Shown piece after piece: positions 49,925 to 58,196 of a DNA stretch of 64,000 nt. The position numbers and the translations under genes are program-made. Within the stretch, counting starts at the first letter, position 1. The number at the start of each line of letters is the position of its first letter. The notes under the pieces were generated by a model. It searched no databases, was not told the DNA's origin, and saw only the letters and a list, made by a program, of their open reading frames with translations. Source of the DNA: Thermococcus zilligii AN1. GTDB taxonomy: Archaea > Methanobacteriota_B > Thermococci > Thermococcales > Thermococcaceae. The DNA lies in the NCBI RefSeq assembly GCF_000258515.1, contig NZ_AJLF01000001.1:930001-994000 (forward strand). The letters run 5' to 3'.

Positions 49925-50128
49925 TCAGAGTATCTTGCCTTCCTCCTTCATCCTCACGAGCCTGGTTATATAGCCCGCCATCCTGTTCCTGATGGTTTTG
50001 CTCTGAACCGTGGTGAGCTCCTGAACCATCTTCTTGTTGTGCTCAAAGTCCCTTGTGAACTTATCCGGATAGCGGTCAAACAGCTCGCGGGCAACCCTCT
50101 TGATGAAAGCCTGCTTGATGTTCCCCAT
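49925..50128 (-). CDS. rps17e: Small-subunit ribosomal protein S17e
   Basis: The 67-residue product begins [24 protein letters not shown] and continues with a helical, basic body ending [20 protein letters not shown], as in archaeal S17e. The ATG at 50128 has GGAGGGAT upstream; an in-frame start 16 codons earlier gives an N-terminus unlike the family. TATA GTTTTAAAA near 50178-50188. Single gene. Confidence 0.95.
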   Translation of the reverse strand: MGNIKQAFIKRVARELFDRYPDKFTRDFEHNKKMVQELTTVQSKTIRNRMAGYITRLVRMKEEGKIL

Positions 50129-50195
50129 TTCGATCCCTCCGTTATCTTGACCGAAACCATAGCCAGATTCAGGCACTCATTTTAAAACTTTTCCC

Positions 50196-51434
50196 TCAGG
50201 GGAGAAGCTCCTCCAGTCTCTTTCCAAGCCTCACAAAGTAACCTCTCTCATAGACCACCTCCCCGTTAACGAGGACCGCCTCCACGTCGCTTCCCCTGGC
50301 TGAATGGACAATATGGGAGTAGGGATTCCCCGGAGGTGTGAACCACGGCTTTCTACCGTTTATCAGCAGAAGATCCGCGAGGTAGCCCGGCCTGATCAGG
50401 CCGGCGGCAATGCCCAGAGCCCTGGCCCCGTTAACCGTCGCCAGCCCCAAAACTTCCCTGGCGGAGATAGAACGGGGCTTTCTTGACATCAGGTTTGAGA
50501 ACAGGGCCGTGCACCTTATTTCCGCAAACATGTCGATGGAGCCGACGGGGTTGGGAGAATCGGTTCCAAGGGCCACGTTAAGGCCGAGCCCCACCAGCCG
50601 TGGGAGATTTACCGTTTTTGCTTCCAGTTCAACGTTGCTGGAGGGACAGTGGACAAGGGTAGAACCGGAGGAAGAAAGCGCTTTCATTTCGTTCTCTGAC
50701 AGGTAGACGCCGTGGACACCAATGAGGCGCTCGTTGAGAGCGCCCGCCCTGTGCAGGAACTCAACTGGCTTCAGGTTGTACCTTCTGCGTAGCTCCCTCA
50801 CCTCCCCTCTGCTCTGGGCCAGGTGTATGTGAACTCTGCTATCCCTCTCCTCGGAAACTCCCGAGATCTCGGACATCAGTTCCAGGCTTACCGTGTTGGT
50901 TGCATGGGGCGCAAGGGTTGGGACAACAAGATAGCTCCTTCCGTGCCACCTCCTGAAAAACCTGAATCCCTCCTCTGGAGCGGCGTGTGGAAAATCCACG
51001 AGATCCATTATCGTGTGCCCCACAAAAGCCCTGATACCTATCTTTTCGGCCGTTTGGGCTATTTCTTCAGCAAAAAAGTAGTGGTCATTTATTGTGGTTG
51101 AGCCGTTTGCAAGGGCTTCCGCCATTCCAAGGAGGGCCCAGTTCCGTATTTCCTCTCTGGTCCACTCGCTTTCCATCGGCCAGATTATCTTTTCAAGCCA
51201 TTCCTGAGTCGGCATGCTTTCACCGAGGCCTCTAAACTTGGCCATCGCCACATGGGTGTGGGCGTTGATCAACCCGGGCATCACAAAGAACCCTTTCCCA
51301 CCGTAGACCCTCTCAACATCCTCACCAACCCTCCCCGCGGGCACAACTCCGGCTATTTTGTTGCCCTCCACCAAAACGGCGTGATCCGGCAGTACCTTTT
51401 CGGCATCGACTATGGTTCCAACCAGGGCCAGCAC
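50196..51434 (-). CDS. Amidohydrolase (MTA/SAH deaminase-like)
   Basis: TIM-barrel metal-dependent deaminase of 412 residues. It has the metal ligands LINAHTHVAM, later IHLAQS, HGVYLSENE and the catalytic Asp in LGTDSPNPVGSIDMF, with GLIRPGYLADLLLIN in the C-terminal strand domain. This pattern is shared by 5-methylthioadenosine/S-adenosylhomocysteine deaminases and related chlorohydrolases. Exact substrate unproven. GTG start preceded by GGTGATGGGG. Confidence 0.88.
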   Translation of the reverse strand: MLALVGTIVDAEKVLPDHAVLVEGNKIAGVVPAGRVGEDVERVYGGKGFFVMPGLINAHTHVAMAKFRGLGESMPTQEWLEKIIWPMESEWTREEIRNWALLGMAEALANGSTTINDHYFFAEEIAQTAEKIGIRAFVGHTIMDLVDFPHAAPEEGFRFFRRWHGRSYLVVPTLAPHATNTVSLELMSEISGVSEERDSRVHIHLAQSRGEVRELRRRYNLKPVEFLHRAGALNERLIGVHGVYLSENEMKALSSSGSTLVHCPSSNVELEAKTVNLPRLVGLGLNVALGTDSPNPVGSIDMFAEIRCTALFSNLMSRKPRSISAREVLGLATVNGARALGIAAGLIRPGYLADLLLINGRKPWFTPPGNPYSHIVHSARGSDVEAVLVNGEVVYERGYFVRLGKRLEELLP

Positions 51435-51507
51435 TCCCCATCACCCTAAGTTGTATTGACAACCCCCTGATTAAACCTTTTGTCGTTTTGTCGTCCAAAG
51501 GCCCAAA

Positions 51508-51600
51508 GGATTTAAATCCCTTGATCACAGAGAGAACACCATGCCCCCGGTAGTTGAGATAAACTGCAGAACCACGGTACTTTTGCTCTGGCTTAATTGA
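51508..51600 (+). other. Possible tiny leaderless ORF with its TATA box, upstream of asnS
   Basis: A palindromic TATA box GGATTTAAATCC (51508-51519) lies 27 bases before ATG at 51541, the spacing of a leaderless archaeal transcript. The frame encodes 19 residues (MPPVVEINCRTTVLLLWLN) and ends at 51600. It may be a leader peptide, a decayed gene or chance. Two Asn codons occur in it, and the next gene is asparaginyl-tRNA synthetase. Confidence 0.3.
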
Positions 51601-51679
51601 CGTTCTCCCAGATACTCCTGTCTGAACCGGATTAGTTAGCGTTATAAACCCGAGTTCAAAGCCTTCGGAGGTGGTAACT

Positions 51680-52972
51680 GTGATTGATAAGGTTTACTGC
51701 GCCGGTGTTAAGCCCGAGATGGAGGGCAAGAGGGTTAAACTGGCTGGCTGGGTCTACAGGAAAAGGGAAGTTGGAAAGAAGGTTTTCATAGTCCTCCGCG
51801 ACTCAAGCGGGATAATCCAGACGGTATTTGATGGGGAGCTCGGTGGAGAAGCCTACGCCCTGGCCAAAAACGTCGGAATCGAGTCCAGCGTCATCATCGA
51901 GGGGACGGTTAAGGCAGATCCGCGCGCCCCCAACGGTGTGGAGGTCCAGGCGGACAGGATAGAGGTAATCCAGAACGTGGATGCCTTCCCAATAACGAAG
52001 GATGCAAGCGAGGAGTTCCTGCTCGACGTCAGGCACCTCCACCTCCGCTCTCCAAAGGTAGCGGCCATAATGAAGGTTAAAGGCACGATGATGCAAGCAG
52101 CTAGGGAATGGCTCCTTCAGGACGGCTGGTACGAGGTCTTTCCGCCGATACTGGTCACGGGGGCAGTTGAAGGCGGTGCGACCCTCTTCAAGCTCAATTA
52201 CTTCGACAGGACAGCTTACCTCAGCCAGTCGGCCCAGCTCTACCTTGAGGCGGCGATTTTTGGCCTCGAAAAGGTCTGGAGCCTCACGCCGAGCTTCAGG
52301 GCCGAGAAGAGCAGGACGAGGAGGCACCTAACCGAGTTCTGGCACCTCGAGCTTGAGGCCGCCTGGATGGACCTCTGGGACATAATGAAGGTGGAGGAGG
52401 AGCTGGTAAGCTACATGGTGCAGAGAACCCTGGAGCTCAGGAAGAACGAGATAGAACTCCACAGGAAGGATTTAACCACCCTCAAGAACACGGTTCCCCC
52501 GTTCCCGAGGATAAGCTACGACGAAGCCATCGACATACTCCAGAGCAAGGGCGTCAACATTCAATGGGGCGATGACATGGGGGCGGATGAGGAGAGGATC
52601 CTGACGGAGGAGTTCGAGAGCCCGTTCTTTGTCTACGGCTATCCAAAGCACATCAAGGCCTTCTACATGAAGGAAGACCCGAGCGACCCGAGGAAGGTTC
52701 TCGCCGCTGACATGCTCGCCCCAGAAGGCTACGGCGAGGTTATTGGCGGCTCCCAGCGTGAGGACGATTACAACAAGCTGGTGCAGAGAATCCTTGATGA
52801 GGGCATGAAGCCTGAGGACTACCAGTGGTACCTCGACCTGAGGAAGTACGGTGGCGTTCCCCACAGCGGCTTCGGCCTCGGCCTGGAGAGGCTCGTGACC
52901 TGGGTTCTCAAGCTCGACCACGTGAGGTGGGCGACCCTCTTCCCGAGGACGCCGAGCAGGCTGTATCCATGA
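51680..52972 (+). CDS. asnS: Asparaginyl-tRNA synthetase
   Basis: Class IIb synthetase of 430 residues charging tRNA-Asn. An N-terminal OB-fold (KRVKLAGWVYRKREVGKKVFIVLRDSSGIIQ) binds the anticodon. The catalytic core has motif 1 near the LHLRSPKVAAIMKVK helix, motif 2 SFRAEKSRTRRHLTEFWHLE and motif 3 GFGLGLERLV. Against AspRS, the GATLFKLNYFDRTAYLSQSAQLYLE and YDEAIDILQSKG segments follow the AsnRS pattern of Pyrococcus. TATA GTTATAAACC at 51641-51650; the GTG at 51680 follows GGAGGTGG. Confidence 0.93.
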   Translation: MIDKVYCAGVKPEMEGKRVKLAGWVYRKREVGKKVFIVLRDSSGIIQTVFDGELGGEAYALAKNVGIESSVIIEGTVKADPRAPNGVEVQADRIEVIQNVDAFPITKDASEEFLLDVRHLHLRSPKVAAIMKVKGTMMQAAREWLLQDGWYEVFPPILVTGAVEGGATLFKLNYFDRTAYLSQSAQLYLEAAIFGLEKVWSLTPSFRAEKSRTRRHLTEFWHLELEAAWMDLWDIMKVEEELVSYMVQRTLELRKNEIELHRKDLTTLKNTVPPFPRISYDEAIDILQSKGVNIQWGDDMGADEERILTEEFESPFFVYGYPKHIKAFYMKEDPSDPRKVLAADMLAPEGYGEVIGGSQREDDYNKLVQRILDEGMKPEDYQWYLDLRKYGGVPHSGFGLGLERLVTWVLKLDHVRWATLFPRTPSRLYP

Positions 52973-53213
52973 GCCCTCTGCTTGCAAAGCACTCGCAGGG
53001 TTTTCTCTTTTTTTACCCCTGTCTTCCCTCAGTTTTAACCAACGCCGGAAGATACTCGGGGAGTGGCTTTCTGCCGTCCGCTAAGGAGGCCTGAACGACA
53101 GTGAAGATCCCCTAAAGGTTAGGCGTTCTCTGGTGAGGCATAATTAGCGGGGGTTTCTATGAAAAGGGCTTTTAAAATGATTTTCCGCCAGCGCTTTGTG
53201 AAAAGGGCTGTTG
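52973..53213. other. Gene-free stretch between asnS and tRNA-Val
   Basis: A T-rich terminator (TTTTCTCTTTTTTT, 53001-53014) ends asnS. No gene is seen in the rest. The 10-mer GAAAAGGGCT occurs twice (53161-53170 and 53200-53209); on the minus strand the nearer copy gives CCCTTTTC directly after the tRNA and may end its transcript. Confidence 0.45.
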
Positions 53214-53291
53214 TGGTGGGCCCGCGGGGGTTCGAACCCCGGACCTCCGCCGTGTGAGGGCGGCGTCATAACCAGTCTAGACCACGGGCCC
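53214..53291 (-). tRNA. tRNA-Val (anticodon CAC), CCA encoded
   Basis: The 78-base cloverleaf has acceptor stem GGGCCCG pairing with CGGGCCC, D arm GGTCTAGACTGGTTATGACG, anticodon stem CCGCC/GGCGG closing the loop CTCACAC (anticodon CAC, Val), and T arm GTCCGGGGTTCGAACCCCCG-type with TTCGAA. The 3' CCA is in the DNA. No intron. The TATA box TTTATAACGG at 53318-53327 lies about 30 bases upstream. Confidence 0.96.
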
Positions 53292-53389
53292 ATCCCGTCC
53301 AATGGAACGGGGACGCCGTTATAAATTTTTCGTCATCCCACCGCGGAAACTTTTTAACCCTCCCATCCTTCACCCCCAAGGTGAGGGGC

Positions 53390-53881
53390 TTGAAAACCCT
53401 GTGGGCACCATGGAGGATAGAGTACATACGCTCACCGAAGCATAAAGGCTGTATATTCTGCGACTTCCCGAAGGAGAACGAGGACAGGGAAAGGCTCATC
53501 CTCTACCGCGGAGAGCACAGTTTTGTCATAATGAACAACTACCCCTACAACCCGGGCCACGTCATGATTGCCCCCTACCGGCACGTCGGGAAGTGGGAGG
53601 ACCTCACAGATGAGGAACTCCTCGAAATAATGAAGCTCTCCCAGCTCATGATAAAGGCCATAAAGAAGGCGATGAACCCGGACGGCTTTAACCTCGGGGT
53701 TAACCTCGGCCGCGTTGCCGGGGCTGGGATAGATGACCACGTTCACCTCCACATTGTCCCGCGCTGGAACGGGGACACGAACTTCATGCCGGTAATAGCG
53801 GACACAAAGGTAATTCCCGAGTCCCTGAAAGAAGCCTACGACGAGCTGAAAAAGGCGATAGAAGAAGTTCTAAAGGGATAG
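53390..53881 (+). CDS. HIT-family nucleotide hydrolase
   Basis: The 163-residue product has an N-terminal zinc-type CIFCDFPKENED, a PYNPGHVMIAPYRHVGKW strand and the histidine triad HVHLHIVPRW. Such proteins cleave dinucleoside polyphosphates or nucleoside phosphoramidates. The start is TTG at 53390, giving MKTLWAPWRIEYI as in relatives; GGTGA lies five bases before. TATA CTTTTTAACC near 53350. Confidence 0.9.
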   Translation: MKTLWAPWRIEYIRSPKHKGCIFCDFPKENEDRERLILYRGEHSFVIMNNYPYNPGHVMIAPYRHVGKWEDLTDEELLEIMKLSQLMIKAIKKAMNPDGFNLGVNLGRVAGAGIDDHVHLHIVPRWNGDTNFMPVIADTKVIPESLKEAYDELKKAIEEVLKG

Positions 53882-53947
53882 CAAGGGCCTCGGGGGGTGG
53901 CCTTCAGCACTTCTCAGTGCCGGGCCAACCCCACAGACCTCTCCCCT

Positions 53948-55144
53948 TTAGCTGAGCCTCTTTCTCATGAACTCCTCGAACCTGTTCATCGCCTCCTCAA
54001 GTATCTCCACCGGTGGTAAGAAGACTATCCTGAAGTGCCATTCCCCGGCCCTTCCAAACCCTGAGCCGTGAACGAAGAGAACGTGCGCCTGGTGGAGAAC
54101 GTCGAGGACAAACTCCTTGTCGCTCTTCCACTTCGAGCGCTCCTCTATCCTCGGGAAGATGTAGAAGGCTCCCTGGGGCTTCTGGGTGCTTATCCCCGGA
54201 ATCTCCGTGAGGCGCTTGTAGATGTAGTCCCTCCTCTCGCGGAGCTTTTTCATGTATTCTTCAAGGTAATCCATCGGGCCGGTTAGGCCTGCTATGGCAG
54301 CCAACTGGGCCGGCGTGCTCGGGCATATTCTTATACGCGTGAGCCTGTCTATGGCTTCCCTGACTTCAGCGAGCTTGTCCTCAGGGTCAACGTAGTAGAA
54401 GTAGCCCAAACGCCAGCCAGTTGCGAAGTAGACCTTGGAGAGGCCGTTCATGACTATTACCGGAACGTCCTTGGTGAGGGAGCCGGGGGAAACGTGCTTT
54501 CCTTCGTAGGTCATGAGGTCGTATATCTCGTCGCTTATAACGGGCAAATCGTACTCCCCCGCAAGGTCGAGGATTTCCCTGAGGGTCTTCTTCTCGTAGA
54601 GAGCACCGGTCGGGTTGTTGGGGTTTATCACGGCTATAGCCTTCGTCCTCTCGTTTATGCGCTTCCTCATGTCCTCTATGTCCGGCTGCCAGCCGTTCTC
54701 CTCTATCGTCTCGTACTCGTTGGGGATTCCTCCGTAGAACTTGACGAGGCCCGTGTAGGGCGGATAACCCGGACTCGGGACAAGTATGTTGTCGCCCGGG
54801 TCAAGGAGGCCGCCGAATATGAGCTGGAGCGCCTCGGTAACGGCCGCGGTAACGCGGACGTCGTCGGGGGTTATGTCAACGCCGTTCTTTCTCTTCTCGC
54901 GCTGGACGACGGCTTCCCTCATCTCCAGGAGGCCCTCGCTTGGCCCGTAGTAGTTGTGGCCCTCCCTTAGGGCGCGGCAGTAGGCTTCGATCATGTGCTC
55001 CGGCGGCTGGAAGTCGTACTTGCCAGGATCCCCTATGTTGAGGCTGATGACCTTTATCCCCTTCTTTTCAAGCTCCCTGGCCGGGAGAACAACGTCCCTT
55101 ATCGCGTACTCAACACCCATGCCCCTTTCAGATGGACGAATCAT
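53948..55144 (-). CDS. Alanine aminotransferase
   Basis: PLP-dependent class I transaminase of 398 residues, making alanine from pyruvate and glutamate (a hydrogen-sink route in Thermococcales). It has SLNIGDPGKYDFQPPEHM, GHNYYGPSEGL, INPNNPTGALY and the Schiff-base lysine in NGLSKVYFATGWRLGY. The C-terminal HFRIVFLPPVE carries the carboxylate-binding Arg. The sequence follows the characterised Pyrococcus AlaAT closely. The ATG at 55144 follows GGTGGTG. Confidence 0.93.
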   Translation of the reverse strand: MIRPSERGMGVEYAIRDVVLPARELEKKGIKVISLNIGDPGKYDFQPPEHMIEAYCRALREGHNYYGPSEGLLEMREAVVQREKRKNGVDITPDDVRVTAAVTEALQLIFGGLLDPGDNILVPSPGYPPYTGLVKFYGGIPNEYETIEENGWQPDIEDMRKRINERTKAIAVINPNNPTGALYEKKTLREILDLAGEYDLPVISDEIYDLMTYEGKHVSPGSLTKDVPVIVMNGLSKVYFATGWRLGYFYYVDPEDKLAEVREAIDRLTRIRICPSTPAQLAAIAGLTGPMDYLEEYMKKLRERRDYIYKRLTEIPGISTQKPQGAFYIFPRIEERSKWKSDKEFVLDVLHQAHVLFVHGSGFGRAGEWHFRIVFLPPVEILEEAMNRFEEFMRKRLS

Positions 55145-55220
55145 TTCAATCACCACCTTAATGATGAGAGACCCTTCATAAAACTTTTTCGTAGCCCTGA
55201 ATCGACTGAGAGCGCAAACT

Positions 55221-55229
55221 TTTATAATA
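55221..55229 (+). promoter_or_regulatory. TATA box of the split lysO genes
   Basis: TTTATAATA lies about 25 bases before the ATG at 55249, so the transcript is probably leaderless. This agrees with the lack of a ribosome-binding site. Confidence 0.55.
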
Positions 55230-55248
55230 CCTCCGCGAACTGTTCCAC

Positions 55249-55503
55249 ATGAACATCCTGATCCCGCTTCTCATCGGTTTCGCGGTAGGGCGCGCACTGC
55301 TGGCCAGCGAATCCCTTAGAGGGATGAAGCTGGACTCACTCCTCAGCGCGACGGTTCTCCTCTTGGTGTTCCTCATGGGGATCGAGGCCGGGAAGGTGGA
55401 GATCGCCGCAGGCTGGCTTGCCCTCTCATCCATCCTCCTGGCGGCTCTCACTTCCGCCGGCAGTGTTCTCCTTGGCTTCCTCGCCTGGAGGTGGTTGAAG
55501 TGA
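55249..55503 (+). CDS. LysO-family exporter, N-terminal part (separate gene)
   Basis: The 84-residue membrane protein has three hydrophobic helices (LIPLLIGFAVGRALL, LLSATVLLLVFLMGIEAG, ALSSILLAALTSAGSVLLGFLA). It corresponds to the N-terminal repeat of LysO (DUF340) lysine exporters, which are usually one chain of about 300 residues. The following gene supplies the rest and overlaps by four bases. Confidence 0.8.
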   Translation: MNILIPLLIGFAVGRALLASESLRGMKLDSLLSATVLLLVFLMGIEAGKVEIAAGWLALSSILLAALTSAGSVLLGFLAWRWLK

Positions 55504-56084
55504 ACCGCTTCCCGGTAATGGTCATTGCCTCCCTCTCACTCGGTTTCATAGCGGGCAGAACTCTCTCTCCGGGCCTCGGGAACCTCTACGAGTGGGTTCT
55601 CTATGCCCTGATTTTTCTGATAGGCGTTGATCTCGGGAAGGGGCTGGACTTTAACGCCCTCCGGAAGTCGGGGAGCGTAGGCGTGTTTCTGGCCATCACA
55701 ACCGTTCTGGGCTCCATCGCGGGGGCCCTCCTCGCCGGGCTTTTCCTGGGCATCCCCCCAAGGTACGCCTCCGCCATAGGGGCCGGCTGCGGCTGGTACT
55801 CGATAACCGGTCCAATAATAGCCCGGTATTCTGCCATCTACGGCACACTGGGCTTCCTTGCCAACCTCCTCAGGGAAATCCTCACGGTAATCCTGTACCC
55901 GTTCTCGGTTAGGCTCATCCCTCCAGAGGTAGGCCTCACCATGGGCGGAGCAACCACAATGGACACGACGCTTGGAATAATAACCAGGGCCGGTGGAAAG
56001 GAGATAGCTCTAATTGCGTTTGTCCACGGCTTCGTTATAACCATGCTGGTGCCTATCCTGCTCCCCCTGATATTGGGAAGGTAA
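55500..56084 (+). CDS. LysO-family exporter, C-terminal part (separate gene)
   Basis: The 194-residue membrane protein has about six helices and the family motifs GVDLGKGLDFNALRKSG, GAGCGWYSITGPIIA and GGATTMDTTLGIITRAGGKE. Together with the gene before it, this equals a full LysO. The GTG at 55500 sits inside the stop of the N-terminal gene (GTGA), with GGAGGTG upstream, so both halves are made in step and likely form one transporter. Lysine or a related cationic amino acid is the expected substrate. Confidence 0.85.
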   Translation: MNRFPVMVIASLSLGFIAGRTLSPGLGNLYEWVLYALIFLIGVDLGKGLDFNALRKSGSVGVFLAITTVLGSIAGALLAGLFLGIPPRYASAIGAGCGWYSITGPIIARYSAIYGTLGFLANLLREILTVILYPFSVRLIPPEVGLTMGGATTMDTTLGIITRAGGKEIALIAFVHGFVITMLVPILLPLILGR

Positions 56085-56095
56085 AGAGAAAAGGC

Positions 56096-56665
56096 TCACT
56101 TCTTCCAGCGCGGGTTGTCCACTACCTTAACTTCCCCGTTCTCCTCGATAACGATCTTGGAGAAGCCCTTCTCGGCTATGCTCCCGTAGTCGTGGCCGGC
56201 GTCGGCAGGGTAAACCGCCAGGAAGATGAACGGCTCGTTGCCAGTGTTCACAGTCCTGTGGGCCCAGTAGGGCGGGACGTAGACGACGGTTCCAGGGCCC
56301 ATGGGTATCCACTCGGCCTTCCCTTCCGGCGTCTGGAGGAGCATTCCGCCCTTCCCCCTGATGCCGTAGTATATCTCCGCCCTGTCGGCCTTCGCGTGGA
56401 AGTGGCCCTTCGTGAAGAAGAACTCCTTACCGACCTTGCCCGGGTAGAGGACTGTGGTCGCAAAGTTGAGGTCGCCGTCCTTCTCCTCCTGCTCTATGGC
56501 GTAGACCTCATAAACGACCGGGTCTTCCCTGAGGAGCTCGTTGTAGGCCTTCTCGTCGAGGAAATAGCCCTTCAAACTGCTGAGCCTCCTGACGAGCTTT
56601 TGGGCCCCCGGAATGACACCGGTTTCGAGGTCTATGTCGACACCCATCGGCTTCTTGTACTCCAT
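56096..56665 (-). CDS. pgiA: Glucose-6-phosphate isomerase, cupin type
   Basis: Interconverts glucose-6-phosphate and fructose-6-phosphate. The 189-residue cupin has metal ligands in FFFTKGHFHAKADRAEIYYG (His-x-His...Glu) and VYVPPYWAHRTVNTG, matching the Thermococcales enzyme almost throughout. The ATG at 56665 follows GGTGATGCC. TATA GGTTAAATA at about 56697-56705 and a glycolytic-motif site at 56717-56733 form its promoter. Confidence 0.95.
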   Translation of the reverse strand: MEYKKPMGVDIDLETGVIPGAQKLVRRLSSLKGYFLDEKAYNELLREDPVVYEVYAIEQEEKDGDLNFATTVLYPGKVGKEFFFTKGHFHAKADRAEIYYGIRGKGGMLLQTPEGKAEWIPMGPGTVVYVPPYWAHRTVNTGNEPFIFLAVYPADAGHDYGSIAEKGFSKIVIEENGEVKVVDNPRWKK

Positions 56666-56716
56666 CGGCATCACCGGGATAAGATACGCCAGGCCCTATT
56701 TAACCTTTCCCTTCTG

Positions 56717-56733
56717 TATCACCAGCGGTGTTA
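56717..56733. promoter_or_regulatory. Thermococcales glycolytic motif (TGM) upstream of pgiA
   Basis: TATCAC-CAGCG-GTGTTA differs from TATCAC-N5-GTGATA at one base. It lies upstream of the pgiA TATA box, where Tgr/TrmBL1 binding is known to activate gluconeogenic genes. Its last bases are the stop codon of the M50 protease gene. Confidence 0.5.
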
Positions 56734-57294
56734 TACGAGTACACTGAGGGTGTACGCCGTTCCCATGGCCACCGCCCAGTAGCCGGCGTTCCACCTCAGA
56801 ACCTTGTAACCGTCGAGGGGAGGTACCGGCCAGAGGTTGAAGAACGCCAGCCAGAAGTTAACCGAGGCCGTTACTGCTAAGACTGCCTGTATGCCCCCCG
56901 GGGTAGCCTGAATCAGGAGAAGTGACACTATGCCAACCACCATGTTGGTTGCCGGGCCGGCCAGGGCTATCTTTCCGAAGGCCTCCCTGTCCGCGAGCAT
57001 ATAGGGAGCGTAGATCTGGACCGCACCGAGGGCCGCGAATATCCAAGCGCTCCCGGTTAGAACCCGAGTGAGCAGGCCCAAAGCCAGGGCTATGACTATC
57101 CCTGTGTCCCATCTCCTGTAGTACGCCCTGTAGCCGTACCGCCCGGCCACCTGCCTGTGGGCGAGCTCGTGGAAGATGAAAGCCGTCAGGACTGCCAGTG
57201 AGACGTAGGGCATGTTTCTGATCTCGAAGTTTGAGAAAAGGAGCAGGAGCACGAGAAAAGATATTGCGAGGTCTTCGACTTCGCGGGGGTTCAT
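56731..57294 (-). CDS. M50-family site-2-type membrane protease
   Basis: The 187-residue intramembrane zinc protease has the HELAH motif in FIFHELAHRQVAGRYG (about residue 42) and the second metal-ligand motif NLWPVPPLDGYKVLRW near the C-terminus. About five helices; no PDZ or CBS domain. It resembles archaeal S2P homologues that cut membrane-bound substrates. Its ATG overlaps the stop of the KH-like gene. Confidence 0.88.
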   Translation of the reverse strand: MNPREVEDLAISFLVLLLLFSNFEIRNMPYVSLAVLTAFIFHELAHRQVAGRYGYRAYYRRWDTGIVIALALGLLTRVLTGSAWIFAALGAVQIYAPYMLADREAFGKIALAGPATNMVVGIVSLLLIQATPGGIQAVLAVTASVNFWLAFFNLWPVPPLDGYKVLRWNAGYWAVAMGTAYTLSVLV

Positions 57295-57479
57295 CTGGCT
57301 TTCACCTCAATTTTCTTGCCGAGCACAAGTTCGGCCGCTTTCACTGCCGCCCCCCCAGTTCCGACGGCTATTCTAACCTGGTCAGCCGGGACATAGACGA
57401 TTATCTTATCCCCCTCGTATTTAACCTCCAGTATCTCGACGTTGAGCATTCTCTTGAGCTTTTTGAAGGTCTCGTCCAT
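57291..57479 (-). CDS. Small single-KH-domain protein
   Basis: The 62-residue product has the pattern of a minimal KH type domain: beta strand DKIIVYVPADQVRIAVGTGG, GxxG-like loop GTGGAAV and helix KAAELVLGKKIEV. Related to NusA-type KH modules; probably binds RNA. It overlaps the M50 protease gene by four bases (ATGA), an unusual pairing. Confidence 0.72.
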   Translation of the reverse strand: MDETFKKLKRMLNVEILEVKYEGDKIIVYVPADQVRIAVGTGGAAVKAAELVLGKKIEVKAR

Positions 57480-57530
57480 GGCTCTCCCCGGGAGGATATT
57501 GACGGGGGTTATAAAAGCTTCACGGTGAGC

Positions 57531-58196
57531 TCAATCGAATGCCGAATTCAGGAGGCGCTCAATGCCCTCCCTGTGCCCCAGGCCAACAACGGCAACTACC
57601 TTTGGCTTCCTGGTTACGGCGAGGAGATTCCTGACTATCGAGACAAGGTTCCCCGCCATGATTGCGTTTCGCTCCTCCACCAGAACCCTGTAGAGGTAGG
57701 GATACCTCCTTCGAAACTCGAGGGTCATCCACCGGTAATCCTCCACAGGGCTGGCAGGCGTTTCCGCCCCACCAACCAGGGGTAAAAACACCGAAAAGCC
57801 CTCCAGGAGGAGAAGCAACTTTTCCCTCCGTGGGGCGGCAAGGATTTTTGTCAGAATTGTTCTGATGTCTTCATCGATAAGGTAGAGAGGAATCCCCATC
57901 TCCCCGGCTGCCTTCACAGCCGCGATCATTTCACCGCCGGGTTCCATTCCAAACTCCCTTCCGAGGATCTCCTCAAACTTTGTCAGCAGATATCCAACCA
58001 ACCCACCCCGGCCGAGTTTAAGGCTCGTTACGAAGTCCGCCCTCTCTCCGGAGAGAAGGGAGTGGAGGCGAAGGGGATCAAGCTCGACCGCTACGGCAGT
58101 GGGCCTTTCCTTTTTTATCGCAGAAACAACCTCCTCCCTGCTGAGGGGAGAGACGTGCATCGTCCCTATCACCTTCACGTAGCGCAGGTAGTTCAT
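57531..58196 (-). CDS. TraB/PrgY-type protein, short form
   Basis: The 221-residue product has the family motifs KVIGTMHVSPLSREEV near the N-terminus, AVAVELDPLRL, and the C-terminal ERNAIMAG and VVAVVGLGHREGIERLL. TraB/PrgY proteins often carry a C-terminal membrane domain; none is present here. The fold is related to Tiki/GumN hydrolases, with the GxxH and GxGH histidines kept. The ATG at 58196 overlaps the rnz stop. Confidence 0.85.
   Translation of the reverse strand: MNYLRYVKVIGTMHVSPLSREEVVSAIKKERPTAVAVELDPLRLHSLLSGERADFVTSLKLGRGGLVGYLLTKFEEILGREFGMEPGGEMIAAVKAAGEMGIPLYLIDEDIRTILTKILAAPRREKLLLLLEGFSVFLPLVGGAETPASPVEDYRWMTLEFRRRYPYLYRVLVEERNAIMAGNLVSIVRNLLAVTRKPKVVAVVGLGHREGIERLLNSAFD

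Noticed and set aside
51680-52972. Call as aspartyl-tRNA synthetase
   Set aside because: The two enzymes are close, but catalytic-core segments follow the asparaginyl enzyme of Pyrococcus.
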